Assembly (NCBI RefSeq): GCF_007005445.1
Contig: NZ_CP041387.1
Span: 1,736,001 to 1,800,000 of the forward strand
Source of the DNA: Rhodopseudomonas palustris
GTDB taxonomy: Bacteria; Pseudomonadota; Alphaproteobacteria; Rhizobiales; Xanthobacteraceae
Direction of reading: 5' to 3'
DNA: 64,000 bases
This document shows, in pieces, positions 9,806 to 19,734 of the stretch. How positions within the stretch are numbered: the stretch's first letter is position 1; every line of letters starts with the position of its first letter. Below the pieces are notes generated by a model, which worked only from the letters and a program-made list of their open reading frames with translations, was not told the origin of the DNA and ran no database searches. The position numbers and the translations under genes were made by a program.

Positions 9806-10028
9806 GATATCTCCGAAGGAAAATCGCGGCACGTCGAAGCCCGCGGCGCGAGCTGCCCACCGGACGATGATGCCCGGCAGAGCGGCGGCAGCGATGTGAT
9901 CGAGCGCAATTCCGCCGAACACATTTTGCTGATCGCGGGCGTGGGAGGCCGCCAATGGCCCGGTCTATGCCACGCGAGGATTGCGAAGTCATGACCGAAG
10001 GCTGCGAGTGCCTTGCAATTACAACGGC

Positions 10029-11246
10029 TTATTGTCGCTCCCGCAGGGCGGGCACCACCAGAAATGGAATCATGCCGAGCACCACGCTGACCAGTGCGAA
10101 GCCGAGCACCGGGTTGTAGCTCTGGGTCAGGTCGTGCAGCAGGCCGCCGCACCACGAGCCGAACGCCGAGCCGAGGCCGCTGCCGATCGCGATCGTGCCG
10201 TAGATGGTGCCGACATGCTTGCCGCGGAACACACTCATCGCAGTAGCGGTGATCAGCGGGCCGCGCGAGCCGATCATCGAGCCGAAGCAGATCACGAAGC
10301 CGCCGAGCAGCACCGGGTTCGGATACCATTGCAGCAGCCAGAGCAGCGCGAGGCCGGTGATCGAGACCGCATAGGAGAACAGGATCGACGGCCGCCGCCC
10401 GATCACCCCGTCGAGCCAACTCACCCCGAGCATGCCGGCCACCAGCACCACGCCGGAAAAGCCCCACGCGGTCGCAGCCTGCAGCGGCGCGAAGCCGGCG
10501 TCGACCAGATAAGCCACCACCTGCGCTGCGATCGAATACATCCCGATCGCGGTGAAAAAGAAGGTCGCGAACAGCGCCCAGAACGCGTTGTGGCGCATCG
10601 CGCTCCGCAGCGTCCAGCCGTCATCGTCCGCATCCTGTTGGGGTCGCTGCGCGTGGGCGTCCGCGCCGGCGGCGAAACGCCGCCACGGCAGCAACGACAG
10701 CGGCAGCAGCAGGACCAGCATCGCGCCGCCCAGCATGAGATAGGCCTCGCGCCAGCCGACCCGTTCGATCAGCACCTGCGCGATCGGCAGCATCACCAAG
10801 ACGCCGGCGCCGATCGCCGAATACACCACCGCCATCGCGGTCGGCAGCTTTGCGCCGAACCAGCGGCCGAGCAGGATCGAGTTCGGCACGTTGCCGGTGA
10901 GGGCGATACCGAGTCCGGCGCACAGGCCGACCGTGATCTGCAATTGCCACAGCCGCTCGGCGTAGGCCGCGACGACGAAGGCGCCGCCGAGCAGCACCAT
11001 GCCGAGCGTATAGACCGCGCGCGGACCGGAGCGATCGAACAGCCGGCCGACCAGCGGCGAAGCCAGCCCGGTGCACAGCGCCGTCAGCGAATAGATCGAC
11101 ACCACCTCGGCGCGGTCCCAGCCGAACGAGGCCGAGATTGGCAGCAGGAACACGGTGAAGCTCTCACCGAGCCCGCGGCCGAGCAGCGACAGCACGAAGC
11201 ACAGGCCGAGAATGAACAGGCCGGTGCGCGAGGCACGGTGATCCAA
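10029..11246 (-). CDS. MFS transporter
   Basis: Twelve-helix major facilitator superfamily permease, 405 residues, the usual length. The motif-A-like loop GRLFDRSGPRAVYTLG follows helix 2. The start is TTG at 11244-11246, supported by GGAAGGAT just upstream; no in-frame ATG or GTG fits better. The overall character resembles the oxalate/formate (OFA) and monocarboxylate-type MFS groups found in this bacterial family, but the substrate cannot be read from sequence. A repeated AACGCGTTTT box lies just upstream of the start. Confidence 0.85.
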   Translation of the reverse strand: MDHRASRTGLFILGLCFVLSLLGRGLGESFTVFLLPISASFGWDRAEVVSIYSLTALCTGLASPLVGRLFDRSGPRAVYTLGMVLLGGAFVVAAYAERLWQLQITVGLCAGLGIALTGNVPNSILLGRWFGAKLPTAMAVVYSAIGAGVLVMLPIAQVLIERVGWREAYLMLGGAMLVLLLPLSLLPWRRFAAGADAHAQRPQQDADDDGWTLRSAMRHNAFWALFATFFFTAIGMYSIAAQVVAYLVDAGFAPLQAATAWGFSGVVLVAGMLGVSWLDGVIGRRPSILFSYAVSITGLALLWLLQWYPNPVLLGGFVICFGSMIGSRGPLITATAMSVFRGKHVGTIYGTIAIGSGLGSAFGSWCGGLLHDLTQSYNPVLGFALVSVVLGMIPFLVVPALRERQ

Positions 11247-11267
11247 GAGCGATCCTTCCCGAACAAC

Positions 11268-11295
11268 AACGCGTTTTTGCTATCGAACGCGTTTT
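11268..11295 (-). promoter_or_regulatory. Tandem AACGCGTTTT boxes upstream of MFS gene
   Basis: Two identical 10-base copies, each with the palindromic core AACGCGTT, start 18 bp apart (11268 and 11286), 22-49 bases upstream of the MFS start. Spacing and position suit an operator overlapping the promoter. The regulator is unknown. Confidence 0.4.
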
Positions 11296-11330
11296 GGTCG
11301 GAAAGGAGCAGGGCCGGGCCGCGAATGGGG

Positions 11331-12587
11331 CTATGCAAGCCGCAGCAGCACGTGCTTCTTCTTGCCCATCGACAGCTTGATCACGCCGTCGGCCGACAGA
11401 TCGGTCGCGGTCAGCGTCATCTTCTCGTCGGTGACCGGCGCATCGTTGACCTTGAGGCCACCGGCCTTGATCTGCCGACGTGCTTCGCCGTTGGAGGCGA
11501 CCAGCCCGGTCTTCTCCGCGAACGCCGCCAGCACGCCGATCCCGGCGTCAAGCTCGGCGCGGGCGATCTCGACGCTCGGCAAATCCTGCGCAGTGCCGCC
11601 CTGTTCAAAGGTGGTGCGCGCGGTGGCTTCGGCCTTTTCGGCCGCCTCACGGCCGTGCATCAGCGCGGTTGCCTCGGTGGCCAGGATCTTCTTGGCGTCG
11701 TTGATCTCGGCGCCCTGCAGCTTCGACAGCCGCTCGATCTCGTCCATCGGCAGCAGCGTGAACAGCTTCAAGAAGCGGCCGACGTCGGCGTCCTCGGTGT
11801 TGCGCCAGTACTGCCAGTAATCGTAGGGCGCCAGCATATCGCCGTTGAGCCAGACGGCACCGGCGGCGGTCTTGCCCATCTTGGCTCCCGAGGCCGTCGT
11901 GAGTAGCGGGCAGGTCAGCGCGTGAAGCTGATGCGTGCCCATCCGGCGGCCGAGGTCGACGCCGTTGACGATGTTGCCCCACTGATCCGAGCCGCCCATC
12001 TGCAGATTGCATTTGTAACGGCGCGCCAGCTCGACGAAGTCGTAGGACTGCAGGATCATGTAGTTGAATTCGATGAACGACAGTTCCTGCTCGCGGTCGA
12101 GCCGCAGCTTCACCGAGTCCATCGTCAGCATGCGGTTGATCGAGAAGTGGCGGCCGACGTCGCGCAGCATCTCGATGTAGTTGAGCTTGGTCAGCCACTC
12201 GGCGTTGTCGGCCATCACCGCGTCGCTGTGGCCGTCGCCGAACTTGATGAACTTCGAGAACGTGCCCTTGATCGACTCCTTGTTGGCGTCGATCTGCTCG
12301 TAGGTGAGGATCTTGCGGGTCTCGTCGCGGCCCGACGGATCGCCGACGCGCGTGGTGCCGCCGCCCATCAGCGCGATCGGCTTGTTGCCGGTCGCCTGCA
12401 GCCAATGCAGCATCATGATCGAGAGCAGATGACCGACGTGCAGCGACGCGGCGGTGCAATCGTAACCGACATACGCGACCACTTCGCCCTTCGCCGCGAG
12501 CGCATCGAGCGAGTCGGGGTCGGAAATCTGATGAATGAATCCCCGGCTCTGGAGAACATTCATAAAATCAGACTTAAAAGCGGTCAT
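11331..12587 (-). CDS. tyrS: Tyrosyl-tRNA synthetase
   Basis: Class I aminoacyl-tRNA synthetase charging tRNA-Tyr, cytoplasmic homodimer; 418 residues, the standard bacterial size. The HIGH signature appears as HVGH ([10 protein letters not shown]) and the KMSKS loop as KMGKT, a common TyrRS variant. [10 protein letters not shown] forms part of the tyrosine pocket and DQWG is also conserved. A C-terminal S4-like RNA-binding domain (about 350-418) is present. Transcribed divergently from anmK with a good promoter upstream. Confidence 0.97.
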   Translation of the reverse strand: MTAFKSDFMNVLQSRGFIHQISDPDSLDALAAKGEVVAYVGYDCTAASLHVGHLLSIMMLHWLQATGNKPIALMGGGTTRVGDPSGRDETRKILTYEQIDANKESIKGTFSKFIKFGDGHSDAVMADNAEWLTKLNYIEMLRDVGRHFSINRMLTMDSVKLRLDREQELSFIEFNYMILQSYDFVELARRYKCNLQMGGSDQWGNIVNGVDLGRRMGTHQLHALTCPLLTTASGAKMGKTAAGAVWLNGDMLAPYDYWQYWRNTEDADVGRFLKLFTLLPMDEIERLSKLQGAEINDAKKILATEATALMHGREAAEKAEATARTTFEQGGTAQDLPSVEIARAELDAGIGVLAAFAEKTGLVASNGEARRQIKAGGLKVNDAPVTDEKMTLTATDLSADGVIKLSMGKKKHVLLRLA

Positions 12588-12680
12588 CTGTATCGGTCTC
12601 TGATCACGGTTATTTCACGCATCGCGCAGATCGCGCACGACGACGTCCAGGAAAGTCTTTCGGGCGCGTTACCCTGTGGC

Positions 12681-12708
12681 ATTATAAGAACTAGGTGTTT
12701 GACACAAG
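12681..12708 (-). promoter_or_regulatory. Putative sigma-70 promoter of tyrS
   Basis: On the minus strand CTTGTG (12708-12703) and a perfect TATAAT (12686-12681) are separated by 16 bases, about 95 bases upstream of the tyrS start. Alphaproteobacterial housekeeping -35 boxes are typically CTTGAC-like, so the match is reasonable. Confidence 0.55.
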
Positions 12709-12744
12709 TTGGACATTCCGCAGCGGCCAGAGAAGGCGCGTGCC

Positions 12745-13848
12745 ATGATGATGACGGCGATCGGACTGATGAGCGGGACGTCGCTCGACGGCGTCGATGT
12801 CGCTCTGATCAAGACCGACGGACGGCGCGTCGCTGCGCTGGGGCCGTCGGGCTACCGGCCCTACACCGAGACCGAGCGCGGCCTGCTGCGCCAGGCGCTC
12901 GCGGAAGCGGTGCAACTGACGGCGCGCGATGCCCGGCCAGGCGTGCTCGCCGAGGCTGAACGTGCGGTGACGATCGCCCATGCCGAGGCGGTCGCCGCCT
13001 TCGTGGCGCAGAACCGGCTGTCGCCGGAGAGCATCGACATCGTCGGCTTCCACGGCCAGACTGTGCTGCACCGGCCGGCCGAGAAGCTCACCGTGCAGAT
13101 CGGCGACGCCGATGCGCTGGCCAAGGCGATCCGCATGCCGGTGGTGTGCGACTTCCGCGCTGCCGACGTCGCCGCCGGCGGGCAGGGCGCGCCGCTGGTG
13201 CCGGTGTATCACCGCGCGCTGGCGCAGTCGCTCGGCCGTGACGGCCCGATCGGCGTCGTCAACATCGGTGGCGTGTCCAACGTCACCTATATCGATGGCA
13301 GCGACGCGCTGATCGCCTGCGATACCGGCCCCGGCAATGCGCTGCTGGACGACTTCATGTTCCGCACGCTCGGCAAGCCGTTCGATTGCGAAGGCAGGCT
13401 GGCGGCGCAGGGGACGATCGACCAGACGTGGCTCACCGACGCCCTGCAGCATCCGTTCTTCGCCAGGCCGTCGCCGAAATCGCTCGACCGCAACGACTTC
13501 GCCGGGCTGACCTTGCGCGACTGGCCGGCGGCCGACGGCGCGGCGACGCTGACGGCGTTCACCGCCGGCGCCATCGCGGCGGTGGTGCCGCTGCTGCCGA
13601 AGCCGCCTCAGAGTTGGATCGTCACCGGCGGCGGGGCGCGTAACCTGACGATGATGCGGATGCTGCGCGAAGCGCTGGCACCCGCGAGGGTCGAGACCGC
13701 GGATGCGCTGGGCTGGTCGGCCGACGCGATGGAGGCACAGGCGTTCGCCTTCCTTGCCGCGCGCGGGCTCAAGGGCCTGCCGCTGACCTATCCGGCGACG
13801 ACCGGCGTCGCGTTCCCGATGACCGGCGGACTGATCGCCCGGCGCTAG
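12745..13848 (+). CDS. anmK: Anhydro-N-acetylmuramic acid kinase
   Basis: Phosphorylates and opens 1,6-anhydro-MurNAc recovered from cell-wall turnover, giving MurNAc-6-phosphate; cytoplasmic, ASKHA fold. The N-terminal nucleotide-binding motif GLMSGTSLDGVD is diagnostic, and GFHGQTVLH, NIGGVSNVTY, CDTGPGNALLDD and TGGGARN follow in family order. 367 residues from ATG 12745 (AGAAGG upstream); a TTG 36 bases earlier is in frame but weaker. The next two codons are also ATG, so the exact start could shift by two residues. Confidence 0.96.
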   Translation: MMMTAIGLMSGTSLDGVDVALIKTDGRRVAALGPSGYRPYTETERGLLRQALAEAVQLTARDARPGVLAEAERAVTIAHAEAVAAFVAQNRLSPESIDIVGFHGQTVLHRPAEKLTVQIGDADALAKAIRMPVVCDFRAADVAAGGQGAPLVPVYHRALAQSLGRDGPIGVVNIGGVSNVTYIDGSDALIACDTGPGNALLDDFMFRTLGKPFDCEGRLAAQGTIDQTWLTDALQHPFFARPSPKSLDRNDFAGLTLRDWPAADGAATLTAFTAGAIAAVVPLLPKPPQSWIVTGGGARNLTMMRMLREALAPARVETADALGWSADAMEAQAFAFLAARGLKGLPLTYPATTGVAFPMTGGLIARR

Positions 13849-13867
13849 CGCCGGGCGGTACGTCCGA

Positions 13868-14515
13868 TCAGCGGACGTTGGCGAGCCGCATGTCGAGATA
13901 AGAGGTGATCGTCTCCATCAGCGGCTCCATCTTGTCCTCGAAGAAATGGTTGGCGCCGGGAATGGTCTGCTGGTCGATGACGATGCCCTTCTGGGTCTTC
14001 AGCTTCTCGACCAGTGTGTTGACGTCCTTGGCCGGAGCCACGATGTCCTTCTCGCCATGGACGATCAGGCCGGACGACGGGCACGGCGCCAGGAACGAGA
14101 AATCGTAGCGGTTCGGTTCCGGCGCGATCGAGATGAAGCCTTCGACCTCCGGCCGGCGCATCAGAAGCTGCATGCCGATCCAGGCGCCGAACGAGAACCC
14201 GGCGACCCAGCAGGCGCGCGCTTCCGGATTGATGGTCTGCGCCCAGTCGAGCGCCGAGGCCGCGTCCGCAAGCTCGCCGGTGCCGTGGTCGAATGAACCC
14301 TGGCTGCGGCCGACGCCGCGAAAATTGAACCGCAATACGGAGAAGCCACGGGCGACGAAGGCGTAGTACACCTGATAGACGATCGGATGGTTCATGTTGC
14401 CACGGAACTGCGGATGCGGGTGCAGCACCATCGCGATCGGCGCGTTCTTCTGCTTCGCCGGGTGGTAGCGGCCTTCAAGTCGGCCCGCCGGACCGGTGAA
14501 AATAACTTCGGGCAT
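13868..14515 (-). CDS. Alpha/beta hydrolase (COG2945-like)
   Basis: Cytoplasmic alpha/beta-hydrolase of 215 residues without a signal peptide. Nucleophile serine lies in GFSFGA, acid in HGEKD, base histidine in GANHFF; the oxyanion strand carries HPHPQFRGNM and the FNFRGVGRSQG loop is typical of the COG2945 subgroup. The substrate is unknown. It converges on anmK (20-bp gap) and is divergent from the cysteine desulfurase that opens the suf cluster; similar hydrolases sit there in relatives, but no role in Fe-S assembly is established. Confidence 0.85.
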   Translation of the reverse strand: MPEVIFTGPAGRLEGRYHPAKQKNAPIAMVLHPHPQFRGNMNHPIVYQVYYAFVARGFSVLRFNFRGVGRSQGSFDHGTGELADAASALDWAQTINPEARACWVAGFSFGAWIGMQLLMRRPEVEGFISIAPEPNRYDFSFLAPCPSSGLIVHGEKDIVAPAKDVNTLVEKLKTQKGIVIDQQTIPGANHFFEDKMEPLMETITSYLDMRLANVR

Positions 14516-14751
14516 CAGGGATCCTTGCGCGACATCGTGGGATTCGGCCTGGCGCGCCGGGCGCGCGCGGTTTCTGCCTGCAACGGCCGCCGGCTGCCGC
14601 AGAGCGGAAGGGGCAGGCGGCCGGCGGAAACGGGGAGCTGCGTTCTAGCATGGAGCGCGGGGCCGAATGCAAGCATATTGAGCAGGGTGGCCGCCGGCGG
14701 CGATGCACACGCGCGTGCGGCGGTCCGGCCCGGAACAAGGAATGAAGCGCT

Positions 14752-15924
14752 TTGACGGTCAATCGAGTGTATCTGGACGGGAATGCGACCACGCCGTTAC
14801 GGCCGGAAGCCAAGGCGGCGATGGCGGCGGCGTTGGATGTCGTCGGCAATCCCTCGTCGGTCCACGCCGAAGGCCGTGCGGCGCGCGGGCTGCTCGAACA
14901 GGCCCGGACGGACGTTGCCGCCATGGTCGGAGCTGCGCCGCGCGACGTGGTGTTCACGTCCGGCGGCACCGAAGCCAACATGCTGGCGCTCATGCCGGAA
15001 CTCCGGACCAGCGCGGAACCTGTTGAAAGGTTGCTGCTTTCATCCATCGAACATGCCTCCGTTCTGAGCGGCGGCCGGTTCCCGCCCGACCGCGTCGGCC
15101 AGATCCGGGTGACGACCGACGGGGTGCTCGACCTCGATCACCTGCGCGCCTTGCTGGCTGACGGGGGACCGGCGCTGGTGTCGGTGATGCTCGCCAACAA
15201 CGAGACCGGCGCTCTTCAGCCGATTCGTGAAGTGGCTGAGATTGTGCATCAAGCGGGCGGCGTGCTGCACGTCGACGCGATCCAGGCGCTCAGCAAAATT
15301 CAATTCGGAATCAAGCAGCTCGGTGCCGATCTTGTGTCGCTGTCTGCACACAAGATCGGGGGGCCCAAGGGCGTCGGCGCGTTGGTGCTGAGCCCGAAGC
15401 TCGCCGGACTGGAGCCGGTTCTGCGCGGCGGCGGGCAGGAACTCGGGCGACGCGGCGGTACCGAGAATCTGGTCGGGATCGCGGGCTTCGGCGCTGCGGC
15501 GGCCGCGGCTCTCCCGGCGATGGCGGACGACATGGCCCGGATCGAAGGTTTGCGAACACGGCTCGAGGCGGGCTTGCGACACATCTCCGCGGGTGAAGGG
15601 GTGATTGTTTGCGCCGGCGTGCCGCGCCTGCCGAACACCACGCTGTTCGCGGTTCTAGGACTCCGGGCCGAAACGGCGGTGATCGGCTTCGATCTGGCCG
15701 GAATCGCGGTATCGTCCGGCTCGGCCTGCTCCTCCGGCAAGGTGCAGCCGTCGCACGTTCTGGAGGCGATGGGGTTCGGTCCGGAACTTGCACGATCGGC
15801 AATACGGATCAGTCTCGGCTGGTGGAGTAGCGAATCCGACATCGATCGTTGTCTGGAGGCTTGGATAAAGCTCACAGGCAACCTAGCTAAAAGGGATCGT
15901 GAAACAGTGCTTGAACGGTTCTAA
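14752..15924 (+). CDS. Cysteine desulfurase, IscS/NifS class
   Basis: PLP enzyme that removes sulfur from cysteine as a persulfide for Fe-S assembly. The Schiff-base lysine is K201 in SLSAHKIGG and the catalytic loop cysteine is in SSGSACSSGK, the long-loop form of group I (IscS/NifS) enzymes, distinct from SufS downstream. The start is TTG at 14752, with AAGGA ten bases upstream; an in-frame stop at 14743 rules out a longer form and the next option, GTG 14767, would trim the conserved N-terminus. 390 residues. First gene of the suf cluster; 83 bp to sufB. No iscR gene is present in the window. Confidence 0.92.
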   Translation: MTVNRVYLDGNATTPLRPEAKAAMAAALDVVGNPSSVHAEGRAARGLLEQARTDVAAMVGAAPRDVVFTSGGTEANMLALMPELRTSAEPVERLLLSSIEHASVLSGGRFPPDRVGQIRVTTDGVLDLDHLRALLADGGPALVSVMLANNETGALQPIREVAEIVHQAGGVLHVDAIQALSKIQFGIKQLGADLVSLSAHKIGGPKGVGALVLSPKLAGLEPVLRGGGQELGRRGGTENLVGIAGFGAAAAAALPAMADDMARIEGLRTRLEAGLRHISAGEGVIVCAGVPRLPNTTLFAVLGLRAETAVIGFDLAGIAVSSGSACSSGKVQPSHVLEAMGFGPELARSAIRISLGWWSSESDIDRCLEAWIKLTGNLAKRDRETVLERF

Positions 15925-16007
15925 GAGGGTTTCATCCCGTGACGGATCGTGTAAGCATGTCTTTCGCAGATCCACCGCGGTCCTTGAAACCGTGAGCGGA
16001 GGTTTAT

Positions 16008-17504
16008 ATGGCTGCCGTCCAAGAGACCGTCGATCGGGTCCGCCAGATCGACGTCGATCAATATCGCTATGGATTCGAGACCCTGATCGAATCCGAGAAG
16101 GCTCCGAAGGGGCTTTCGGAAGACATCGTCCGCTTCATTTCGGCCAAGAAGAACGAGCCGGACTGGATGCTGCAGTGGCGGCTGGAGGCTTACCGCCGCT
16201 GGCTGACCATGACCGAGCCGACCTGGGCGCGGGTGTCCTATCCGAAGATCGACTTCCAGGATCTGTATTATTACGCCGCGCCGAAGCCGAAGAAGACCAT
16301 CGGCTCGCTCGACGAGATCGATCCCGAGATCCTGAAGACCTACGAGAAGCTCGGCATTCCGCTGCGTGAAGTGGCGCTGCTCGAGGGCGTCGAGCCGGCA
16401 CCGGGCGGACCGGACACGCCGAGCCGGAAGATCGCGGTCGATGCGGTGTTCGACTCGGTGTCGGTAGCGACCACGTTCCAGGCAGAGCTGAAGAAGGCCG
16501 GCGTGATCTTCATGCCGATCTCTGAAGCGATCCGCCAGCATCCCGAGCTGGTGCAGAAATATCTCGGCAGCGTGGTGCCGACATCCGACAATTTCTACGC
16601 CACGCTGAACTCGGCGGTGTTCTCCGACGGCTCGTTCGTCTACGTGCCGCCGGGCGTGCGCTGCCCGATGGAGCTGTCGACCTATTTCCGGATCAACGAG
16701 CGCAACACCGGCCAGTTCGAGCGGACGCTGATCATCGCCGACAAGGGCTCTTACGTCAGCTATCTCGAAGGCTGCACTGCGCCGCAGCGCGACGAGAACC
16801 AGCTCCACGCCGCGGTGGTCGAACTGGTGACGCTGGACGACGCCGAGATCAAATATTCGACGGTTCAGAACTGGTACCCGGGCAATTCGGAAGGCAAGGG
16901 CGGCATCTACAACTTCGTCACCAAGCGTGGCGACTGCCGCGGCGCCAATTCCAAGATCTCCTGGACCCAGGTCGAGACCGGGTCGGCGATCACTTGGAAG
17001 TATCCGAGCTGCATCCTGCGCGGTGACAATTCGCGCGGCGAGTTCTATTCGATCGCGATCTCGAACGGCTATCAGCAGGTCGATAGCGGCACCAAGATGA
17101 TCCATCTCGGCAAGAACACGACGAGCCGGATCATCTCCAAGGGCATCGCCGCCGGCAAGTCGCAGAACACCTATCGCGGCCTCGTCACCGCCCACCGCAA
17201 GGCGACCGGCGCGCGCAACTTCACCGCCTGCGACTCGCTGTTGATCGGCGACCAATGTGGCGCGCACACCGTGCCCTACATCGAGGCCAAGAACTCCTCG
17301 GCGCTGTTCGAGCATGAAGCGACCACGTCGAAGATCTCCGAGGACGTGCTGTTCTATTGCATCCAGCGCGGCCTCAGCCAGGAAGAGGCGGTCGGCCTCG
17401 TCGTCAACGGCTTCGTCAAGGACGTGCTGCAGCAACTGCCGATGGAGTTCGCGGTCGAAGCCCAGAAGCTGATCTCGATCAGCCTCGAGGGTTCGGTCGG
17501 GTAA
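16008..17504 (+). CDS. sufB: Fe-S cluster assembly scaffold SufB
   Basis: Core of the SufBC2D scaffold on which Fe-S clusters form. 498 residues, a typical SufB length; strong ribosome site GGAGG before ATG 16008. Family hallmarks include the C-terminal beta-helix core with [12 protein letters not shown], the [19 protein letters not shown] block and [19 protein letters not shown], which contains cysteines expected to accept sulfur or join SufD. The C-terminal helical part [14 protein letters not shown] contacts SufC. Preceded by the IscS-like gene and followed by sufC after a 134-bp gap that carries a palindromic repeat. Confidence 0.97.
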   Translation: MAAVQETVDRVRQIDVDQYRYGFETLIESEKAPKGLSEDIVRFISAKKNEPDWMLQWRLEAYRRWLTMTEPTWARVSYPKIDFQDLYYYAAPKPKKTIGSLDEIDPEILKTYEKLGIPLREVALLEGVEPAPGGPDTPSRKIAVDAVFDSVSVATTFQAELKKAGVIFMPISEAIRQHPELVQKYLGSVVPTSDNFYATLNSAVFSDGSFVYVPPGVRCPMELSTYFRINERNTGQFERTLIIADKGSYVSYLEGCTAPQRDENQLHAAVVELVTLDDAEIKYSTVQNWYPGNSEGKGGIYNFVTKRGDCRGANSKISWTQVETGSAITWKYPSCILRGDNSRGEFYSIAISNGYQQVDSGTKMIHLGKNTTSRIISKGIAAGKSQNTYRGLVTAHRKATGARNFTACDSLLIGDQCGAHTVPYIEAKNSSALFEHEATTSKISEDVLFYCIQRGLSQEEAVGLVVNGFVKDVLQQLPMEFAVEAQKLISISLEGSVG

Positions 17505-17575
17505 GGCCGGCAAGATTCACGAGGTGGCCGCGCCGCGGCCGCCTCGCAGGACCCGCAACGAAAAACTCATATCAA

Positions 17576-17618
17576 CTCATCCTTCGAGGCGCGCGCCGCC
17601 GCCGATCCTCAGGGTGAG
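17576..17618. repeat. Short palindromic repeat in sufB-sufC gap
   Basis: An imperfect inverted repeat opens CTCATCCTTCGAG and closes CTCAGGGTGAG. It shares CATCCTTCGAGGC with the longer element at 59836-59939, marking it as another copy of that family. It lies inside the suf operon and may fold in the mRNA between sufB and sufC. Confidence 0.7.
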
Positions 17619-17638
17619 AGCCAAACAGGAAGGTCGTT

Positions 17639-18397
<759 letters not shown>

Positions 18398-18420
18398 CGG
18401 CCGCCGATCGGGACACGGCC

Positions 18421-19734
18421 ATGAACATCGCAGTGGTGAAAGCCGAAAAGCCGGACACAGCGAGCGATAATTTCGCCGCTGCCGGCGCCCGCCTGCCTGT
18501 CGCCGGTAAGCTCGACGAGACGCGCCGCCAGGCGCTCGACGTTTTTCAGCGTATCGGCCTGCCGCATCGGCGGATTGAGGATTGGAAGTACACCGACTTG
18601 CGGGCGTCGATGCGCGAGGTGTTGCCTGTTGCGCCTGCGCCCGATGCGTCCGCGCTGGTCCGCGCCGAGGCCGCCGCCGGCCTGCACGCGATTGCCGGCG
18701 TCCGCCGCCTGGTGTTGGTCGACGGCGCGCTGGCGCCCGGCCTGTCAGACCTTGCCGGCCTTGAAGCCGGCTTATCGATCCGCAGCCTGCGCGCGGAGCT
18801 GCAGAGCGGCGACGACTGCGTGCTGTCGCTCGACACTGCCGATCCGATGGTGGCGCTCAACACCGCGCTGATGACCGACGGCGTCGTCATCGAGGTGGCG
18901 GACGGCACTACGCTCGCCCGGCCGCTGCACATCCTGCACATCGCTTCCGGTGGCGCGCCGGTGGCGATGTTCACGCGGTCGCGGATCGCGCTCGGCAAGG
19001 ACGCCGCGGCGACGGTGGTCGAGAGCTACGTGGCGGGCGAGGGCGCCGGCAGCTATCAGGTTCACGATGCTGCTGTGATTGCGGTCGGTGACTACGCCCG
19101 TCTCGACTACGTGCGGATCGTCGAAGACTCCCGCGAGGCATTCAACATCACCTCGGCGGCGGTCTCGGTCGGCGCGCACGCACATTTCAACGCGTTCGGC
19201 ATCACTACCGGCGGTCTCGTCAGCCGCTATCAGGCGGTGGTGACGGTGGCCGGCTCGCATTCCAAGGTCGAGACCAACGGCGTCAATCTCCTCAACGGCA
19301 AGCAGCATGCCGACACCACGCTGGTGATGAACCATGACGTCCCGGACTGCGTCAGCCGCGAGGGCTTTCGCGCGGTGTGCGACGATCGCGGTCACTCGGT
19401 GTTCCAGGGGCGGATCAATGTCCGGCAGCCGGCGCAGCAGACTGACGCCAAGATGATGACCCGGGCGCTGCTGCTGTCCGACGAGGCCGAGGTCGACAAC
19501 AAGCCGGAGCTCGAAATCTTCGCCGACGACGTCACCTGCGGTCATGGCGCCGCGGTGGGCGCGCTGGACGATTCTTTGCTGTTCTATCTGCGCGCCCGCG
19601 GCCTGCCGCAGAAGGAAGCCGAGGCGATGCTGATCCAGGCGTTCGTCGGCGAGGCGATCGAAGCGATCGCGGACGATAATTTGCGTGAGCTGGTGACCGC
19701 CGCTGCGGTGCGCTGGTTGGAGGCTAGGCGATGA
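18421..19734 (+). CDS. sufD: Fe-S cluster assembly protein SufD
   Basis: Paralogue and partner of SufB in the SufBC2D complex, needed for iron acquisition by the scaffold. 437 residues from ATG 18421; the frame is open further upstream only because it overlaps sufC out of frame. The N-terminal helical region has GLPHRRIEDWKYTDLR, typical of SufD, and the C-terminal block CGHGAAVGALDDSLLFYLRARGL is the region of the SufB/SufD contact. Its last bases overlap the sufS start (ATGA), implying translational coupling. Confidence 0.96.
   Translation: MNIAVVKAEKPDTASDNFAAAGARLPVAGKLDETRRQALDVFQRIGLPHRRIEDWKYTDLRASMREVLPVAPAPDASALVRAEAAAGLHAIAGVRRLVLVDGALAPGLSDLAGLEAGLSIRSLRAELQSGDDCVLSLDTADPMVALNTALMTDGVVIEVADGTTLARPLHILHIASGGAPVAMFTRSRIALGKDAAATVVESYVAGEGAGSYQVHDAAVIAVGDYARLDYVRIVEDSREAFNITSAAVSVGAHAHFNAFGITTGGLVSRYQAVVTVAGSHSKVETNGVNLLNGKQHADTTLVMNHDVPDCVSREGFRAVCDDRGHSVFQGRINVRQPAQQTDAKMMTRALLLSDEAEVDNKPELEIFADDVTCGHGAAVGALDDSLLFYLRARGLPQKEAEAMLIQAFVGEAIEAIADDNLRELVTAAAVRWLEARR

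Noticed and set aside
9981..11906. A 641-residue plus-strand open frame over the MFS and tyrS genes
   Set aside because: It runs through two well-supported minus-strand genes and has a low-complexity Arg/Gln/Glu sequence; it is a shadow.
15921..17513. A 530-residue antisense open frame over sufB
   Set aside because: Typical shadow frame of a high-GC gene, with no recognisable domain and no ribosome site; SufB on the other strand is certain.
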